From positions 66,358 to 130,357 of the forward strand of contig NZ_LMPQ01000006.1 of assembly GCF_001423905.1 (NCBI RefSeq): 64,000 bases of DNA. Reading direction: 5' to 3'. The notes beneath the pieces are model-generated. The model had not been told where the DNA came from. It saw nothing but the letters and a program-made list of their open reading frames with translations, and ran no database searches. This document shows positions 8,883-17,429 of the stretch, one piece after another; position 1 is the first letter of the stretch; each line of letters begins with the position of its first letter. The stretch is from Frigoribacterium sp. Leaf186. GTDB taxonomy: Bacteria > Actinomycetota > Actinomycetes > Actinomycetales > Microbacteriaceae. A program made the translations under genes and the position numbers.

Positions 8883-9967
8883 CCCCGGTCGCCGGGCCCA
8901 CCCTGGTCGACGTCGCCCGCGAGGCCGGTGTCTCGATCGCCACCGCGTCGCGGGTGCTCTCGGGTGCCCAGCACGTGTCGGAATCGCGGTCACGAGCCGT
9001 GCGCAAGGCCATCGCCGATCTCGGCTACCGGCACAACGCCGTCGCGAGCGCCCTGCGAAGCCAGCGCACCGAGACGGTCGGCCTGATCCTGCCGAGGTAC
9101 ACGACCGGCTTCCTGTCGGCGTTGATCGAGTCGGTCAGCGCCGCCCTCGACGACGAGGGCATGTCGCTCGTGCTGCGCTATTCGGCCGACGGCGACGACC
9201 ACGACGTCGCGACGGTGGAGTCGATGCTGAGCCGTCGCGTCGACGGGCTCATCATCTGCCCGCCGAGCGAGGACGTCAGCCGCGACGCGATCGCCGCCGC
9301 CGCGCGGGTCCCGGTGGTGCAGGTCGGGCGGCACATCTTCGGCGACGGCACCGACTCGGTGGGTCTCGACGACCACCGTGCCACCGACCTGCTCGTCGGC
9401 TCACTTGCCGACGGCGGGGCACGATCGCTCGTCACGGTCGGGCTCTCGCCGGGCGATCCCGCCGACGCCCGTCGCATCGCGGCCGTGCGGGCGTCGTGCG
9501 AGCTGCGCGACGTGACGTTCGTCGAAGCGATCACGGCCGACGCTGTGCTCGCCGGGGGAGTCGCCGCGGCGAACACCCTGCTCGAGGGATCGACGTCGAA
9601 CCGCGCGGGCACGGCAGCAGCAGCCGGTGCGGGACGGGGAGTCCCGCGGGGCATCGACGTCGGGCAGCACGTGGTCGACGCCGCGATCTGTGCCAACGAC
9701 GACGTCGCCCACGGACTGGTCACGGTGCTCCGGCTGAACGGAGTGGCCGTGCCCGGCACCCTCCAGGTGGCCAGTCTGCTCGACGTGTCGCTCGGCGAGG
9801 ACGACGACCGCGAGATCACGACCCTGCGTCACCCGTGGCCCGCGATGGGTCGCGAGGCGGTGCGGCTGCTGATCGACGCCCTGGGCTCGGCGGCGCACGC
9901 CGACGCAGGAGGCGCGCGCCGGGTCACGCTCGCACCGCGCCTCCTCACGGGGCGTTCGTCCCGCTGA
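8879..9967 (+). CDS. LacI-family transcriptional regulator
   Basis: This 362-residue DNA-binding regulator has the LacI helix-turn-helix at residues 8-27 (DVAREAGVSIATASRVL), a hinge region and a periplasmic-binding-protein-like effector domain (VGLILPRYTTGFLS, DGLIICPP, AICANDDVAHG). The GTG start overlaps the creatininase stop (GTGA). It probably controls this operon and the facing importer through the GTAAACG sites at 6498 and 6620, with the imported compound or a breakdown product as inducer. A Gly/Ala/Arg-rich insertion (about residues 241-260) is unusual. The last codons contain an inverted pair of the dispersed AGGAGGCGC element, which places a hairpin inside the 3' end of the gene. 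Confidence 0.9.
   Translation: MTPVAGPTLVDVAREAGVSIATASRVLSGAQHVSESRSRAVRKAIADLGYRHNAVASALRSQRTETVGLILPRYTTGFLSALIESVSAALDDEGMSLVLRYSADGDDHDVATVESMLSRRVDGLIICPPSEDVSRDAIAAAARVPVVQVGRHIFGDGTDSVGLDDHRATDLLVGSLADGGARSLVTVGLSPGDPADARRIAAVRASCELRDVTFVEAITADAVLAGGVAAANTLLEGSTSNRAGTAAAAGAGRGVPRGIDVGQHVVDAAICANDDVAHGLVTVLRLNGVAVPGTLQVASLLDVSLGEDDDREITTLRHPWPAMGREAVRLLIDALGSAAHADAGGARRVTLAPRLLTGRSSR
9907..9945. terminator. inverted pair of the dispersed element at the lacI/jetC convergence
   Basis: AGGAGGCGCG (9907-9916) and CGCGCCTCCT (9936-9945) are perfect 10-bp arms with a 19-nt loop. The pair lies within the last codons of the LacI gene, 12 bp before the convergent end of jetC. It may act as a bidirectional terminator, but its position inside coding sequence makes this uncertain. 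Confidence 0.4.
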
Positions 9968-9979
9968 CGGATGCGCGGG

Positions 9980-12900
9980 TCAGGCGAGCGCGGCGGGGTC
10001 GAGGCCGTGCTGCTCGACCTGGATCGCTTGGCGGATCGTCAGCGGGTAGATGCGCGACAGCTCGGGGTTCGACGGGTCGCTCGAGATGTAGGCGACGCTC
10101 TCGACGTGCTGCTCGAAGGCGTTGACCTTGTCGCGCGGTGCCCCGACCACGAGCTGGAAGCCCAGCGAGGTCAGCGCCGCCAGCGCCCGGCCCGTGTATT
10201 CGGCATCGGCCTTGACGAAGCCCTCGTCGAGCACGATCGGCGCGTAGGTCGGCACCCGGTCGGTGCCGTCGCCCAACCGGAAGCGCAGGGCCGCTCCGAG
10301 CACGAACGCGATGAGCTCCTGGCCCTCGCCGCCGGACTTGCCGGCCACGCCCTCGTGCACGATCTGCGTGCCGTCGGCCCGGGTCTCGATCGCCCGGAAC
10401 TGGTAGTGCTCACGGGCGTCGAGCACCCGCCGACGCCAGGCGTCACCGACCTTCGAGCGCTCCTCGAGGTGGGCCAGGTCGCGGCGGAGCCTCAGGAACC
10501 GGCGCTCGATCGCGGAGGCGTCCCGCGCCTCCTCGGGGCGTCCGCCGGTCGAGCCCTCGGCACCCGAGCCCGGCGCACCGGTGCGCTCGGCCCCGCTGGC
10601 GTGCTCGCGCAGCGTGCGCTTGAACTCGACCAGGTCGCCGTTCGAGACCGGGCGCGGCTCGATGTCGAGGGTCGAGCCCTGCCGGAACTCGATCGAGCGC
10701 AGGGCCTGCGAGATCGGGCGGACGCCGCGACGGATGACGTGGCCGTCCTCTTCGATCTGGACGAGCAGCGCCCGCAGGCTGTCGCCCACGTCGCTGCCCG
10801 CCTTCTCGAGCCAGCGCTGCTTCGCGTGCGGCAGGTCGTCGGCGACGAGTCGGCGGTGGATCGCCCGGACGGTCGGCAGGCTGTCGACGGTCGCGTCGAA
10901 GCCCGCCGTGCGGTCGAGTTCGAGGTAGCGCTCGAAGACCACGACGAGGGTCGCCTCGGCGTTCGCGCGGTCACGGTCGTGCGCGTCGACCTGGGCCCGC
11001 AGCTGCGACGCCGCGTCGCGGTACAGGCGCGCCACGTCGGTCGCCTCGCGCGGGGCGGCGAACGGCAACGGGGCCAGCAGCGCCTGCTCGTCGTCGGTCA
11101 GGGGGTCGGCGTCGGAGGCGTCGGCGAACTCGTCCTCGATGTCGACGAGGGTCGCGTGCTTCTCGTCGAGGCGGGCGAGCACCTGGTCGATCTCGGCGAG
11201 GCGTCGGGTGGCGGCGGACCGGTCGTCGTCGTGCTGCGCGGCCTCGGCCTGCAGCGTCGCGAGCTCGGGGCGCTCGATCGAGATGCGCTCGAGCTGGGCG
11301 CGCAGGTCGTCGAGCCTGGCTCGGGCGGGCGCGGTGTCGAGCTCGTCCCAGGTGAACTCCCTCGAGCGGGCCACGGCGTCGGCCACCCGACGACGCTCGG
11401 CCGCCTCGGTTTCGATCGCGTCGTACTCGGCGCGGACCCGGGCCAGTTCGGCCTCACGCCCGACGATCTCGTCGCCGAGCTCGGCGATGCGGGCGGCGTT
11501 GTCGAGGCCGATCCACGAGCGGGTCGACCGGTCGTCCTTGACCACCCGGTCGCGCGAGCCGGTGCGGAGCCCGCGTCGGGTGACGGCGCCGCGCGTGCCG
11601 GCCGGACGCGGGTCGTCGAGGTCGTCGGGGCCCTCGACGCAGAGCACGCTGCGGTCGGCGACGAGCTCGTCGTGCAGCCACCCGCGGAACGGGCTGGCCG
11701 GGTCGAGGCGCACCATCGCGGGGACCGTGTGCTCGACGGGCGTGAGCCGCGGCTCGGCGTCGAGGGTCGCGGGCACGAGCGTGACGCGTCCGCGCACGTC
11801 GTTCTCGTTCACCCAGCGGCGCACCGCGTCGAAGTCGTCACGGTCGACGAGGAGGTGCGTGGCGAGATCGCCGAGCACCCTCTCGATCGCGACGGCCCAC
11901 CCGGCGTGCTCGGGCGCGACCTCGAACAGCTCGCCGGCGTAGGGCAGGCTCGACACCGGCACGCCCGCCCCCTCGGCGATGCGTCGACGTCGCTCGATCG
12001 CCTCGTCGGGCACGTTGCTGCGGCGCTGCTCGAACGACCGCTTCTGCTTCTCGAGGGCGGCCAGCGCGCGCTTCGTCTCGCCGATGCGGGCGGCGAGGTC
12101 GCTGCGGGCGTCGGCGGTCGCAGCGCGGGCCGCGGCGTCGTCGGCCGCGAGACGGTCGGCACGCTGCCCGAGGGCGGCGAGCTGCGCGTCGTCGCGGGGG
12201 AGGGACTCGCCCGTCCCGTCCAGGGCGGCGGCGAGGCGGCCGCGGGTGCGCTCCACGGCGGTGAGCTCGGCCTCGGCGGCGGCCACGTGCTCGCGGAGCG
12301 ACTGCGTGGGGTCGCCCCCGAGTTCGCTGATCCGCGCCAGGGCCTGCTCACGGGACCGGAACGCGAGCTGCTCGTCCGCCTGGGCGCGCCTCCTGCGCTC
12401 GCTCTGCTCGCGCTTGTCGGCGGTGACGCGGTCGACCTCGCCGCTGACCCAGCTGCCGACACGCTCGGCCAGCCAGACGCGCAGGCGGCTGGGGCCGTCG
12501 TCGTCGACCAGCAGGCGACGCTTCGCCGAGCCGTCGCGGCCGGCGAGCTCGTACCGGTCGCCGAGGGCCGGCACCGGGTCGAGCACGTCGAGCTTCTTGC
12601 GCGTCGTCTCGAAGACGTCGTAGAGCGCCGAGGCCTCGCGGTAGGTGGCGAGCGTGGTCTCCCAGCGGCTGAGGGCCTGCGGCTGCACGAGCACGAACTG
12701 CTTGAACAGGTCGTCGATCGAGAACACGCCCTTCGAGGCCTGCGCCCGCCGCAGCAGGGTGAGGGCCTTGAGCTGCGACTCGTCGCTGCCGCCGATGCCG
12801 AGCTCGCCGCAGAGCTGCACCCGCAGCTCGGGCTGCGACGCCGTCGCGAGGTCGCGGGTCGGGTCGAGCAGCCGCGCGAGCGACCCGCGGGTCAGCGGGT

Positions 12901-13444
12901 TCTGGCTCGCGCCCTCGCGGGTCACCTCGGACAACCGGCTGAGGTCGAACGGGCCGTGCACGAGCAGGTAAACGCTCGCCTGGGTGACGTCGTCCTGGCT
13001 CGCGGTGTCGTCACCGATCCAGGCGACGCGGACGGCCGTGACGGTCTGGCCGAGCTCGGTCGACCACGTGATCGCGGCACCACTCGGGAACGCCTCGCCC
13101 AGCGGGCGGAGGAAGCGCGTCGTCGTGCGGTCGGTGGCGGCGTCGCGCACCTCGTCGGTCTTGCCACGCGCATAGCTGTAGACCGTGCGCTCGGACCGGT
13201 TGCGGCTGTCGTCGCGGGCGGCACGGTTGAACTCTTGCGGGTTCGGCATGATGACCGCGGCCATCGCGTCGAGCACGGTCGACTTGCCGCGACCGGTCGG
13301 GCCGAGGATGGCGATGCCGCCACGACCCACGGGCATGCGGTGCAGGCCGGCGTAGCTGCCCCAGTTGAGCAGCTGAACCTGCTCGATGCGGTACTGACCC
13401 GAGTGGAACATGCCGAGGTCGGGCGCGGTGTCGGCGGTGCTCAT
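9980..13444 (-). CDS. jetC: Wadjet JetC / MksB-like SMC ATPase
   Basis: This 1154-residue SMC-like ATPase corresponds to MksB of MksBEF condensins and JetC of Wadjet anti-plasmid systems. It has a P-loop GPTGRGKST at residues 48-56 preceded by the family-typical LLNWGSYAGLH, long coiled-coil arms rich in Glu/Arg/Ala around a central hinge region, and a C-terminal ABC signature (KSGGEGQEL) followed by Walker B IVLDEGFVKAD. The family acts as a dimer that extrudes DNA loops. Its start overlaps the jetB stop (ATGA, 13441-13444) and it ends 12 bp from the convergent LacI gene, so no jetD follows. Two copies of the dispersed element (10525, 12386) lie inside it. Confidence 0.88.
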   Translation of the reverse strand: MSTADTAPDLGMFHSGQYRIEQVQLLNWGSYAGLHRMPVGRGGIAILGPTGRGKSTVLDAMAAVIMPNPQEFNRAARDDSRNRSERTVYSYARGKTDEVRDAATDRTTTRFLRPLGEAFPSGAAITWSTELGQTVTAVRVAWIGDDTASQDDVTQASVYLLVHGPFDLSRLSEVTREGASQNPLTRGSLARLLDPTRDLATASQPELRVQLCGELGIGGSDESQLKALTLLRRAQASKGVFSIDDLFKQFVLVQPQALSRWETTLATYREASALYDVFETTRKKLDVLDPVPALGDRYELAGRDGSAKRRLLVDDDGPSRLRVWLAERVGSWVSGEVDRVTADKREQSERRRRAQADEQLAFRSREQALARISELGGDPTQSLREHVAAAEAELTAVERTRGRLAAALDGTGESLPRDDAQLAALGQRADRLAADDAAARAATADARSDLAARIGETKRALAALEKQKRSFEQRRSNVPDEAIERRRRIAEGAGVPVSSLPYAGELFEVAPEHAGWAVAIERVLGDLATHLLVDRDDFDAVRRWVNENDVRGRVTLVPATLDAEPRLTPVEHTVPAMVRLDPASPFRGWLHDELVADRSVLCVEGPDDLDDPRPAGTRGAVTRRGLRTGSRDRVVKDDRSTRSWIGLDNAARIAELGDEIVGREAELARVRAEYDAIETEAAERRRVADAVARSREFTWDELDTAPARARLDDLRAQLERISIERPELATLQAEAAQHDDDRSAATRRLAEIDQVLARLDEKHATLVDIEDEFADASDADPLTDDEQALLAPLPFAAPREATDVARLYRDAASQLRAQVDAHDRDRANAEATLVVVFERYLELDRTAGFDATVDSLPTVRAIHRRLVADDLPHAKQRWLEKAGSDVGDSLRALLVQIEEDGHVIRRGVRPISQALRSIEFRQGSTLDIEPRPVSNGDLVEFKRTLREHASGAERTGAPGSGAEGSTGGRPEEARDASAIERRFLRLRRDLAHLEERSKVGDAWRRRVLDAREHYQFRAIETRADGTQIVHEGVAGKSGGEGQELIAFVLGAALRFRLGDGTDRVPTYAPIVLDEGFVKADAEYTGRALAALTSLGFQLVVGAPRDKVNAFEQHVESVAYISSDPSNPELSRIYPLTIRQAIQVEQHGLDPAALA

Positions 13445-14430
13445 GACTGGGGTGCTTCCGGGTCGGTGTCGGGGTGGGTGCCGGGGGCGGTGCCGGCCGC
13501 GGGGTGGGTATCGAGGTCGAGGTCGAGGTCGAGGTCGAGGTCGAGGTCGAGCGGGACGGCGGTCGGGTCGGGCTCGGGGGAGTCGTCGGGCTCGGCGTCG
13601 GGGTCGGCGCTGTCGTCGGAGTCGGGCTCGACTTCCGGTTCGAGGGCATCGACGTCGGCATCGACGTCGCCCCGGGGTTCGTCGCCGGACCCCTCCACGC
13701 TCGCCTCGACATCCCCCTCGACCCCGGCCGCCTCGAGGTAGACGCGCTCGAGGTGGGCCAGCCGGTCGGCGGTCATCAGCGGAACGATCGCGGGCGACAC
13801 GACGAACAGTTCGGGGTCGTCGGGCTCGGGCGAGAGCAGGTCGCGAGCGACGAGCGCGGCGATCGCGGCGTCGGCCCGGCGTCGCGCCCGCACCTCGTCG
13901 GCGCCCGAGTCGTCGTGGTAGCGCCCGACGAACTCGACGACCGCGTCCCTCGAGATCACGACCGCCTCGTCGAGGCCGTCGGTGAAGGCGTGCTCGCGGC
14001 GGGCGAAGACCATCAGCAGCGACGCGTCGCGTGACAGCGGCTTCTCGCGGCGCAGCAGCACGGGCACGTCGTCCTCGCCGCCCTGCCGCTTGAAGGCGAC
14101 CTCGTGGTCGTGGTCGACGACCAGCACGAGGAACATCTCGTCGAGCCGGGCCCGGATCTCGGCCTCGTGGGCGAGCAGGCCGGCCCAGGCCTCCTGCTGC
14201 CGGGCACGCGACACGAACCGGTGGGTCAACAGCGTGACGAGGGCCTTGCGGCCGGCCAGCGGCAGGGCGTCCGAGGCCGCGCCCGACGGTGCGTCGTCCG
14301 CGTCGCCGTCGTCGAACGCGTCGCGGGAGGCTCGGGCCGGCTCGTCGACGGAGCCGCCGGTCGCCTCCACCGAGGAGGCGCGGGCCGGCTCGTCGACGCC
14401 GGTCTCGTCGAGCGGGGCTGCGGGGCTCAT
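13441..14430 (-). CDS. jetB: Wadjet JetB / MksE-like subunit (DUF4194) with acidic repeat tail
   Basis: This 329-residue protein is the small kleisin-associated winged-helix subunit of MksBEF/Wadjet. I identify it from its place between jetA and jetC and from its core (about residues 57-232: RKALVTLLTHRFVSR, FLVLVVDHDHEVAFKRQ, VPVLLRREKPLSRDASLL). The ATG at 14430 overlaps the jetA stop. The open frame extends upstream but is only a shadow of jetA. The N-terminus holds a duplicated DEPARAS (13-19, 29-35), part of it encoded by the dispersed element. The C-terminal 90 or so residues are low-complexity, acidic and Pro-rich, ending in an (LD)7 run encoded by a hexanucleotide repeat at 13511-13551. 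Such a tail is not needed by the family and may vary between strains. Confidence 0.82.
   Translation of the reverse strand: MSPAAPLDETGVDEPARASSVEATGGSVDEPARASRDAFDDGDADDAPSGAASDALPLAGRKALVTLLTHRFVSRARQQEAWAGLLAHEAEIRARLDEMFLVLVVDHDHEVAFKRQGGEDDVPVLLRREKPLSRDASLLMVFARREHAFTDGLDEAVVISRDAVVEFVGRYHDDSGADEVRARRRADAAIAALVARDLLSPEPDDPELFVVSPAIVPLMTADRLAHLERVYLEAAGVEGDVEASVEGSGDEPRGDVDADVDALEPEVEPDSDDSADPDAEPDDSPEPDPTAVPLDLDLDLDLDLDLDTHPAAGTAPGTHPDTDPEAPQS
13511..13551. repeat. TCGAGG hexanucleotide microsatellite in jetB
   Basis: Nearly seven perfect tandem copies of TCGAGG encode the Leu-Asp run in the JetB tail. Six-base units keep the frame, so length changes would alter only the tail. Confidence 0.9.
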
Positions 14431-16217
14431 GCGGGGTCCTTCGTGCGGGGGGTGCTGGTCGTGAGGGCGGGCGCGACGGGTGCGGCGGGCTCGACGTCGG
14501 GCGGTGCCGCGGCGGGTTCGACGTCGGACGGAGCCGCGGGGGCTCGCCGGAAGACGAGGCGGGGGAGCGTGACCTGCCGGACCGCGCCTCCTCGACCCGC
14601 GCCTCCTGGGCCTGCGCCCCCGGTCCCCGTGCCGCCGGGCACCGTGGCGTCGGCCGGGTCGCCGGCGAGCTCGACCGTCTCGGTGTCGTCGCCGACGACG
14701 CCGCGGTCGAGGGCGAGGTCGAGCATGCTCAGCACGAGCCCGAGGCGGCGGAACTCGGGGTCGGTGGCGCGGTAGACGTCGGCGCTCGTGACCTCGTCGC
14801 GGTCGGCGAGCAGGCGGTCGATCGTCGCCGAGACGGCCGCTGTGCTCGTGCCCGAGGTGAGGCGCAGGGCGGCACGGTCGGCTTCGGGCAGGGCGGCGTC
14901 GCCGATCGTGACCTGCACGTCGACGGTCGGACGGGCACGGTCGGTGTGCAGCTGCACCTGGCTGACGTCGCGGACGTCGAGCGCCCCGAGCCCGAGCCCG
15001 TCGCCGTGGTCGGCCGGCAGCATCGCGTGACCCGGGCGCCGTTCGGCCCAGACGCCCCCGGCGTGCAGGGCCCGGTCGGCCAGGGTGAGCAGTCGCTGCT
15101 GCTGGTCCGAGCCCGACCGGGTCAAGAACCGGCGGAGCGACGACGTCCACCGGCCGTAGGTCTCTTGCACGGTCTGTTCTTCGGCGAGCAGCGACGAGAT
15201 GAGCGACTCGAGCTGTGTGCGCTGCCGTTCGGTGAGCTGCTCGGCCGCGTCGGTTTGGGCCAGGACCTTCTCGATGTCGGCCCGCATCACGTCGATCTCG
15301 CGCGACGAGAGCATCTGCGCGAAGCCGCGGTAGGCCCGACCCTCGGGCGTCTGCTCGAGCAGGTCGTTGTCGCGCAGGTACTGGTCGACGAGCGCGCCCT
15401 TGCCGACGTGCTCGGACGACGCCCGGCGCGCGACCTCGCGGTGTCGCTGCTCGACCATGGCGCCGAGCTGCCGGAAGTCCTCGGGCAGCGAAGCGGTGAG
15501 GCGCACCACCTCGCGCACCTGCCGACGCAGCACGTCGGGGGCGGCCGGCTCGGTGCCGTGCCGCTCGATCTGCCGCTTGCGTCGCTCGAGCTCGGCGATC
15601 TGCTCGTCGAGCCGCGCGAGCTGGGCCTCGCGGCTGGGGTCGGCGAGGCCGGCGAGCTGCCCGACGGCGTGGGCGATGCTGCCGAGGCGGGCCTCGCTGA
15701 CGGCGTTGTCCCGTTCGACGAGGTCGCGCACGAGGCGCAGCGCCTTGAGGGCGTGCGGCGACAGGCGGTACTCGGCGCGAGCGTCCGGTCCGGAGGCGCG
15801 GGTGCGGACGAGCCAACGGCTCTCGACCCAGCTGCGGCAGTACTCGGCCGGGGTGGTGCGGCCTTCGGCGGGAGGCGCGGGGGTGGTGGAGGAGGCCGGA
15901 TCGGTGGGGGTGGCGTCCGCGGTGGTCGGGGTGGCGACGGTCGACGAGGACGCGACCCGCCCCTCCTCGGGGTGCTCGGACGCTGCCCGCTCGGACGCTG
16001 CCTGCTCGGCGGCGTTCTGTTCGACGGCGTCGGCGACCTGCCGGTGGAACCAGTCGGCCGACACCGGCCCCTCGGCGTGCTCGAGGTGGCGGGAGAAGAG
16101 CGGCAGCATCCAGCGGGCGTTGTAGCCGCGGAGCAGGGCCCAGGTGGGGTCGTCTTCGTACGCCGCGCGCACGTCGTCGCGGCTCAGGGCGTCGTCGTGC
16201 CCCGACGGGTGGTTCAC
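14427..16217 (-). CDS. jetA: Wadjet JetA / MksF-like kleisin subunit (DUF3375)
   Basis: This 596-residue DUF3375 protein, first gene of the operon, is the kleisin-type partner of the JetC SMC ATPase. The N-terminal block is typical (RAAYEDDPTWALLRGYN, 18-33, then LPLFSRHL), followed by a winged-helix region and charged helices (LDEQIAELERRKRQIE, 203-218) likely to form a coiled coil. The GTG start at 16217 is preceded by GGAGG with a 9-nt spacer; the open frame upstream is not protein-like. Residues 67-120 form a Ser/Thr/Pro/Ala-rich insert probably not conserved. A TATCGT -10 candidate lies at 16247-16252 on this strand. Divergent from an ATP-grasp gene. Confidence 0.86.
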   Translation of the reverse strand: MNHPSGHDDALSRDDVRAAYEDDPTWALLRGYNARWMLPLFSRHLEHAEGPVSADWFHRQVADAVEQNAAEQAASERAASEHPEEGRVASSSTVATPTTADATPTDPASSTTPAPPAEGRTTPAEYCRSWVESRWLVRTRASGPDARAEYRLSPHALKALRLVRDLVERDNAVSEARLGSIAHAVGQLAGLADPSREAQLARLDEQIAELERRKRQIERHGTEPAAPDVLRRQVREVVRLTASLPEDFRQLGAMVEQRHREVARRASSEHVGKGALVDQYLRDNDLLEQTPEGRAYRGFAQMLSSREIDVMRADIEKVLAQTDAAEQLTERQRTQLESLISSLLAEEQTVQETYGRWTSSLRRFLTRSGSDQQQRLLTLADRALHAGGVWAERRPGHAMLPADHGDGLGLGALDVRDVSQVQLHTDRARPTVDVQVTIGDAALPEADRAALRLTSGTSTAAVSATIDRLLADRDEVTSADVYRATDPEFRRLGLVLSMLDLALDRGVVGDDTETVELAGDPADATVPGGTGTGGAGPGGAGRGGAVRQVTLPRLVFRRAPAAPSDVEPAAAPPDVEPAAPVAPALTTSTPRTKDPA

Positions 16218-16246
16218 CAAGCAAGACCTCCGGCAGTCGTCGGACG

Positions 16247-16252
16247 ACGATA
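16247..16252 (-). promoter_or_regulatory. candidate -10 box of the jetABC operon
   Basis: TATCGT on the minus strand would give a transcript start about 20 nt before the GTG at 16217, leaving room for the GGAGG ribosome-binding site. No clear -35 is visible. Confidence 0.35.
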
Positions 16253-16345
16253 CCAACTGGCCCGCACCTCCTGGTCGCCGTCGGTCGGGCGTCGCGGGGT
16301 GGGAGTCACCTGCCACTCGTGGAGGAACGACGGAGGCGCGTGGTG

Positions 16346-16351
16346 CAGTCT
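16346..16351 (+). promoter_or_regulatory. -10 box, probably leaderless
   Basis: CAGTCT (A2, T6) is followed by 6 nt and the ATG at 16358. This supports that start over the GTG at 16319. Confidence 0.35.
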
Positions 16352-16357
16352 CGGACG

Positions 16358-17347
16358 ATGAGTCCTGCACCCGACACTGCTCCCGTCGACCACGCCGACC
16401 CGACACCTGTCGTGCACATCCTGCACGACAACGCCGAGTGGCTGCCGCCGCTCGTCGCCGCGCTCGACGCCGCGGGGGTGCCCCACCGCGAGCACCTGCT
16501 CGACGGGACGTCGTTCGACCTCGCGGCCGCGCCTCCTGAGGGGGTCTTCTGGTCGCGCCTGAGCGGCTCGGCCCACACCCGTGGGCGGGCGACGGCGAAG
16601 GAGGTCGCCCGCGCGACCCTGCGCTGGGCCGAACGGCACGGGCGCCGGACGATCAACGGCAGCAGCGTCGTCGAGCTCGAGGTGAGCAAGGTCGCGCAGT
16701 ACCTGGCGTTGGCGTCGGCCGGCTTCGACGTGCCCGCGACGACCGCCGTCTTCGGCACCGCCGACCTCAAGGCCCGGGCCCGCGAGCAGGCGCTGCCGTT
16801 CATCACGAAGCACAACCAGGGCGGCAAGGGCCTGGGCGTGCGCCGCTTCGACGACCTCGACTCGTTCGACGCCTACGTCGACGGCCCCGACTTCGAGGTG
16901 CCGGTCGACGGCATCACCCTGTTGCAGGAGTTCTTGCAGGCGGAAGAGCCGTTCAACACCCGCGTCGAGTTCGTCGGCGGGCGATTCGTCTACGCGGTGC
17001 GGGTCGACACCTCGGCGGGCAGCTTCGAGCTGTGCCCGGCCGACGCGTGCGTCGTGCCCGACGGCGCCGACCCGGCCACGTTCGCGCCGTTCGCCGTGCG
17101 CCCGTCGGTCACCGCCGAGCACCCGCTCGTGAAGCGTCTCGAGGCGTTCGTCGCCGAGCAGGGCATCGAGGTCGCGGGCATCGAGTTCATCGAGACCGCC
17201 GACGGCCGCTTCGTGCCGTACGACGTCAACACGAACACCAACTACAACCCCGACGTCGAGCGCGAGTCGTCGGTGTCGGCCGCGGCGACCCTGGCCGCCT
17301 GGCTCGGCGACGTGCTCGCGGCGGAGTACGCGCCCACCCCGGCCTGA
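16358..17347 (+). CDS. ATP-grasp ligase (RimK-like)
   Basis: This 329-residue ATP-grasp protein resembles the RimK/glutamate-ligase-type group, which joins a carboxylate to an amino group with ATP. Visible features are a pre-grasp domain starting PTPVVHILHDNAEW, the nucleotide-binding lysines and glycine loop (FITKHNQGGKGLGVRRF), the hinge region LLQEFLQAEEP, and the metal-binding end GIEFIETADGRFVPYDVNTN with the catalytic Glu/Asn pair. The substrate cannot be read from the sequence. The gene is alone on the plus strand, divergent from jetA, and ends before a strong hairpin. It need not be functionally linked to the Wadjet genes. Confidence 0.8.
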   Translation: MSPAPDTAPVDHADPTPVVHILHDNAEWLPPLVAALDAAGVPHREHLLDGTSFDLAAAPPEGVFWSRLSGSAHTRGRATAKEVARATLRWAERHGRRTINGSSVVELEVSKVAQYLALASAGFDVPATTAVFGTADLKARAREQALPFITKHNQGGKGLGVRRFDDLDSFDAYVDGPDFEVPVDGITLLQEFLQAEEPFNTRVEFVGGRFVYAVRVDTSAGSFELCPADACVVPDGADPATFAPFAVRPSVTAEHPLVKRLEAFVAEQGIEVAGIEFIETADGRFVPYDVNTNTNYNPDVERESSVSAAATLAAWLGDVLAAEYAPTPA

Positions 17348-17363
17348 CGCCCGGCCATCGAAA

Positions 17364-17409
17364 GGTCCCGAAGCGTCCTTCGTTCGCGATCGAAGGACGC
17401 TTCGGGACC
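17364..17409. terminator. 19-bp perfect hairpin, bidirectional terminator or REP-like
   Basis: Arm GGTCCCGAAGCGTCCTTCG (17364-17382) pairs perfectly with 17391-17409 around an 8-nt loop. It lies between convergent genes, 17 bp after the ATP-grasp stop. Confidence 0.75.
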
Positions 17410-17429
17410 ACTCGGTGCAGGCGTCGCCC

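Noticed and set aside
9971-13741. A 1256-codon open frame on the plus strand opposite jetC
   Set aside because: It is the mirror of a real coding strand in very GC-rich DNA; the jetC strand has intact SMC motifs, while this one has no recognisable motif and skewed Arg/Val/Gly composition.
16358-17347. The ATP-grasp gene as a replacement JetD effector of the Wadjet operon
   Set aside because: It is divergent, has its own promoter and a conserved ligase active site, and no nuclease motif.
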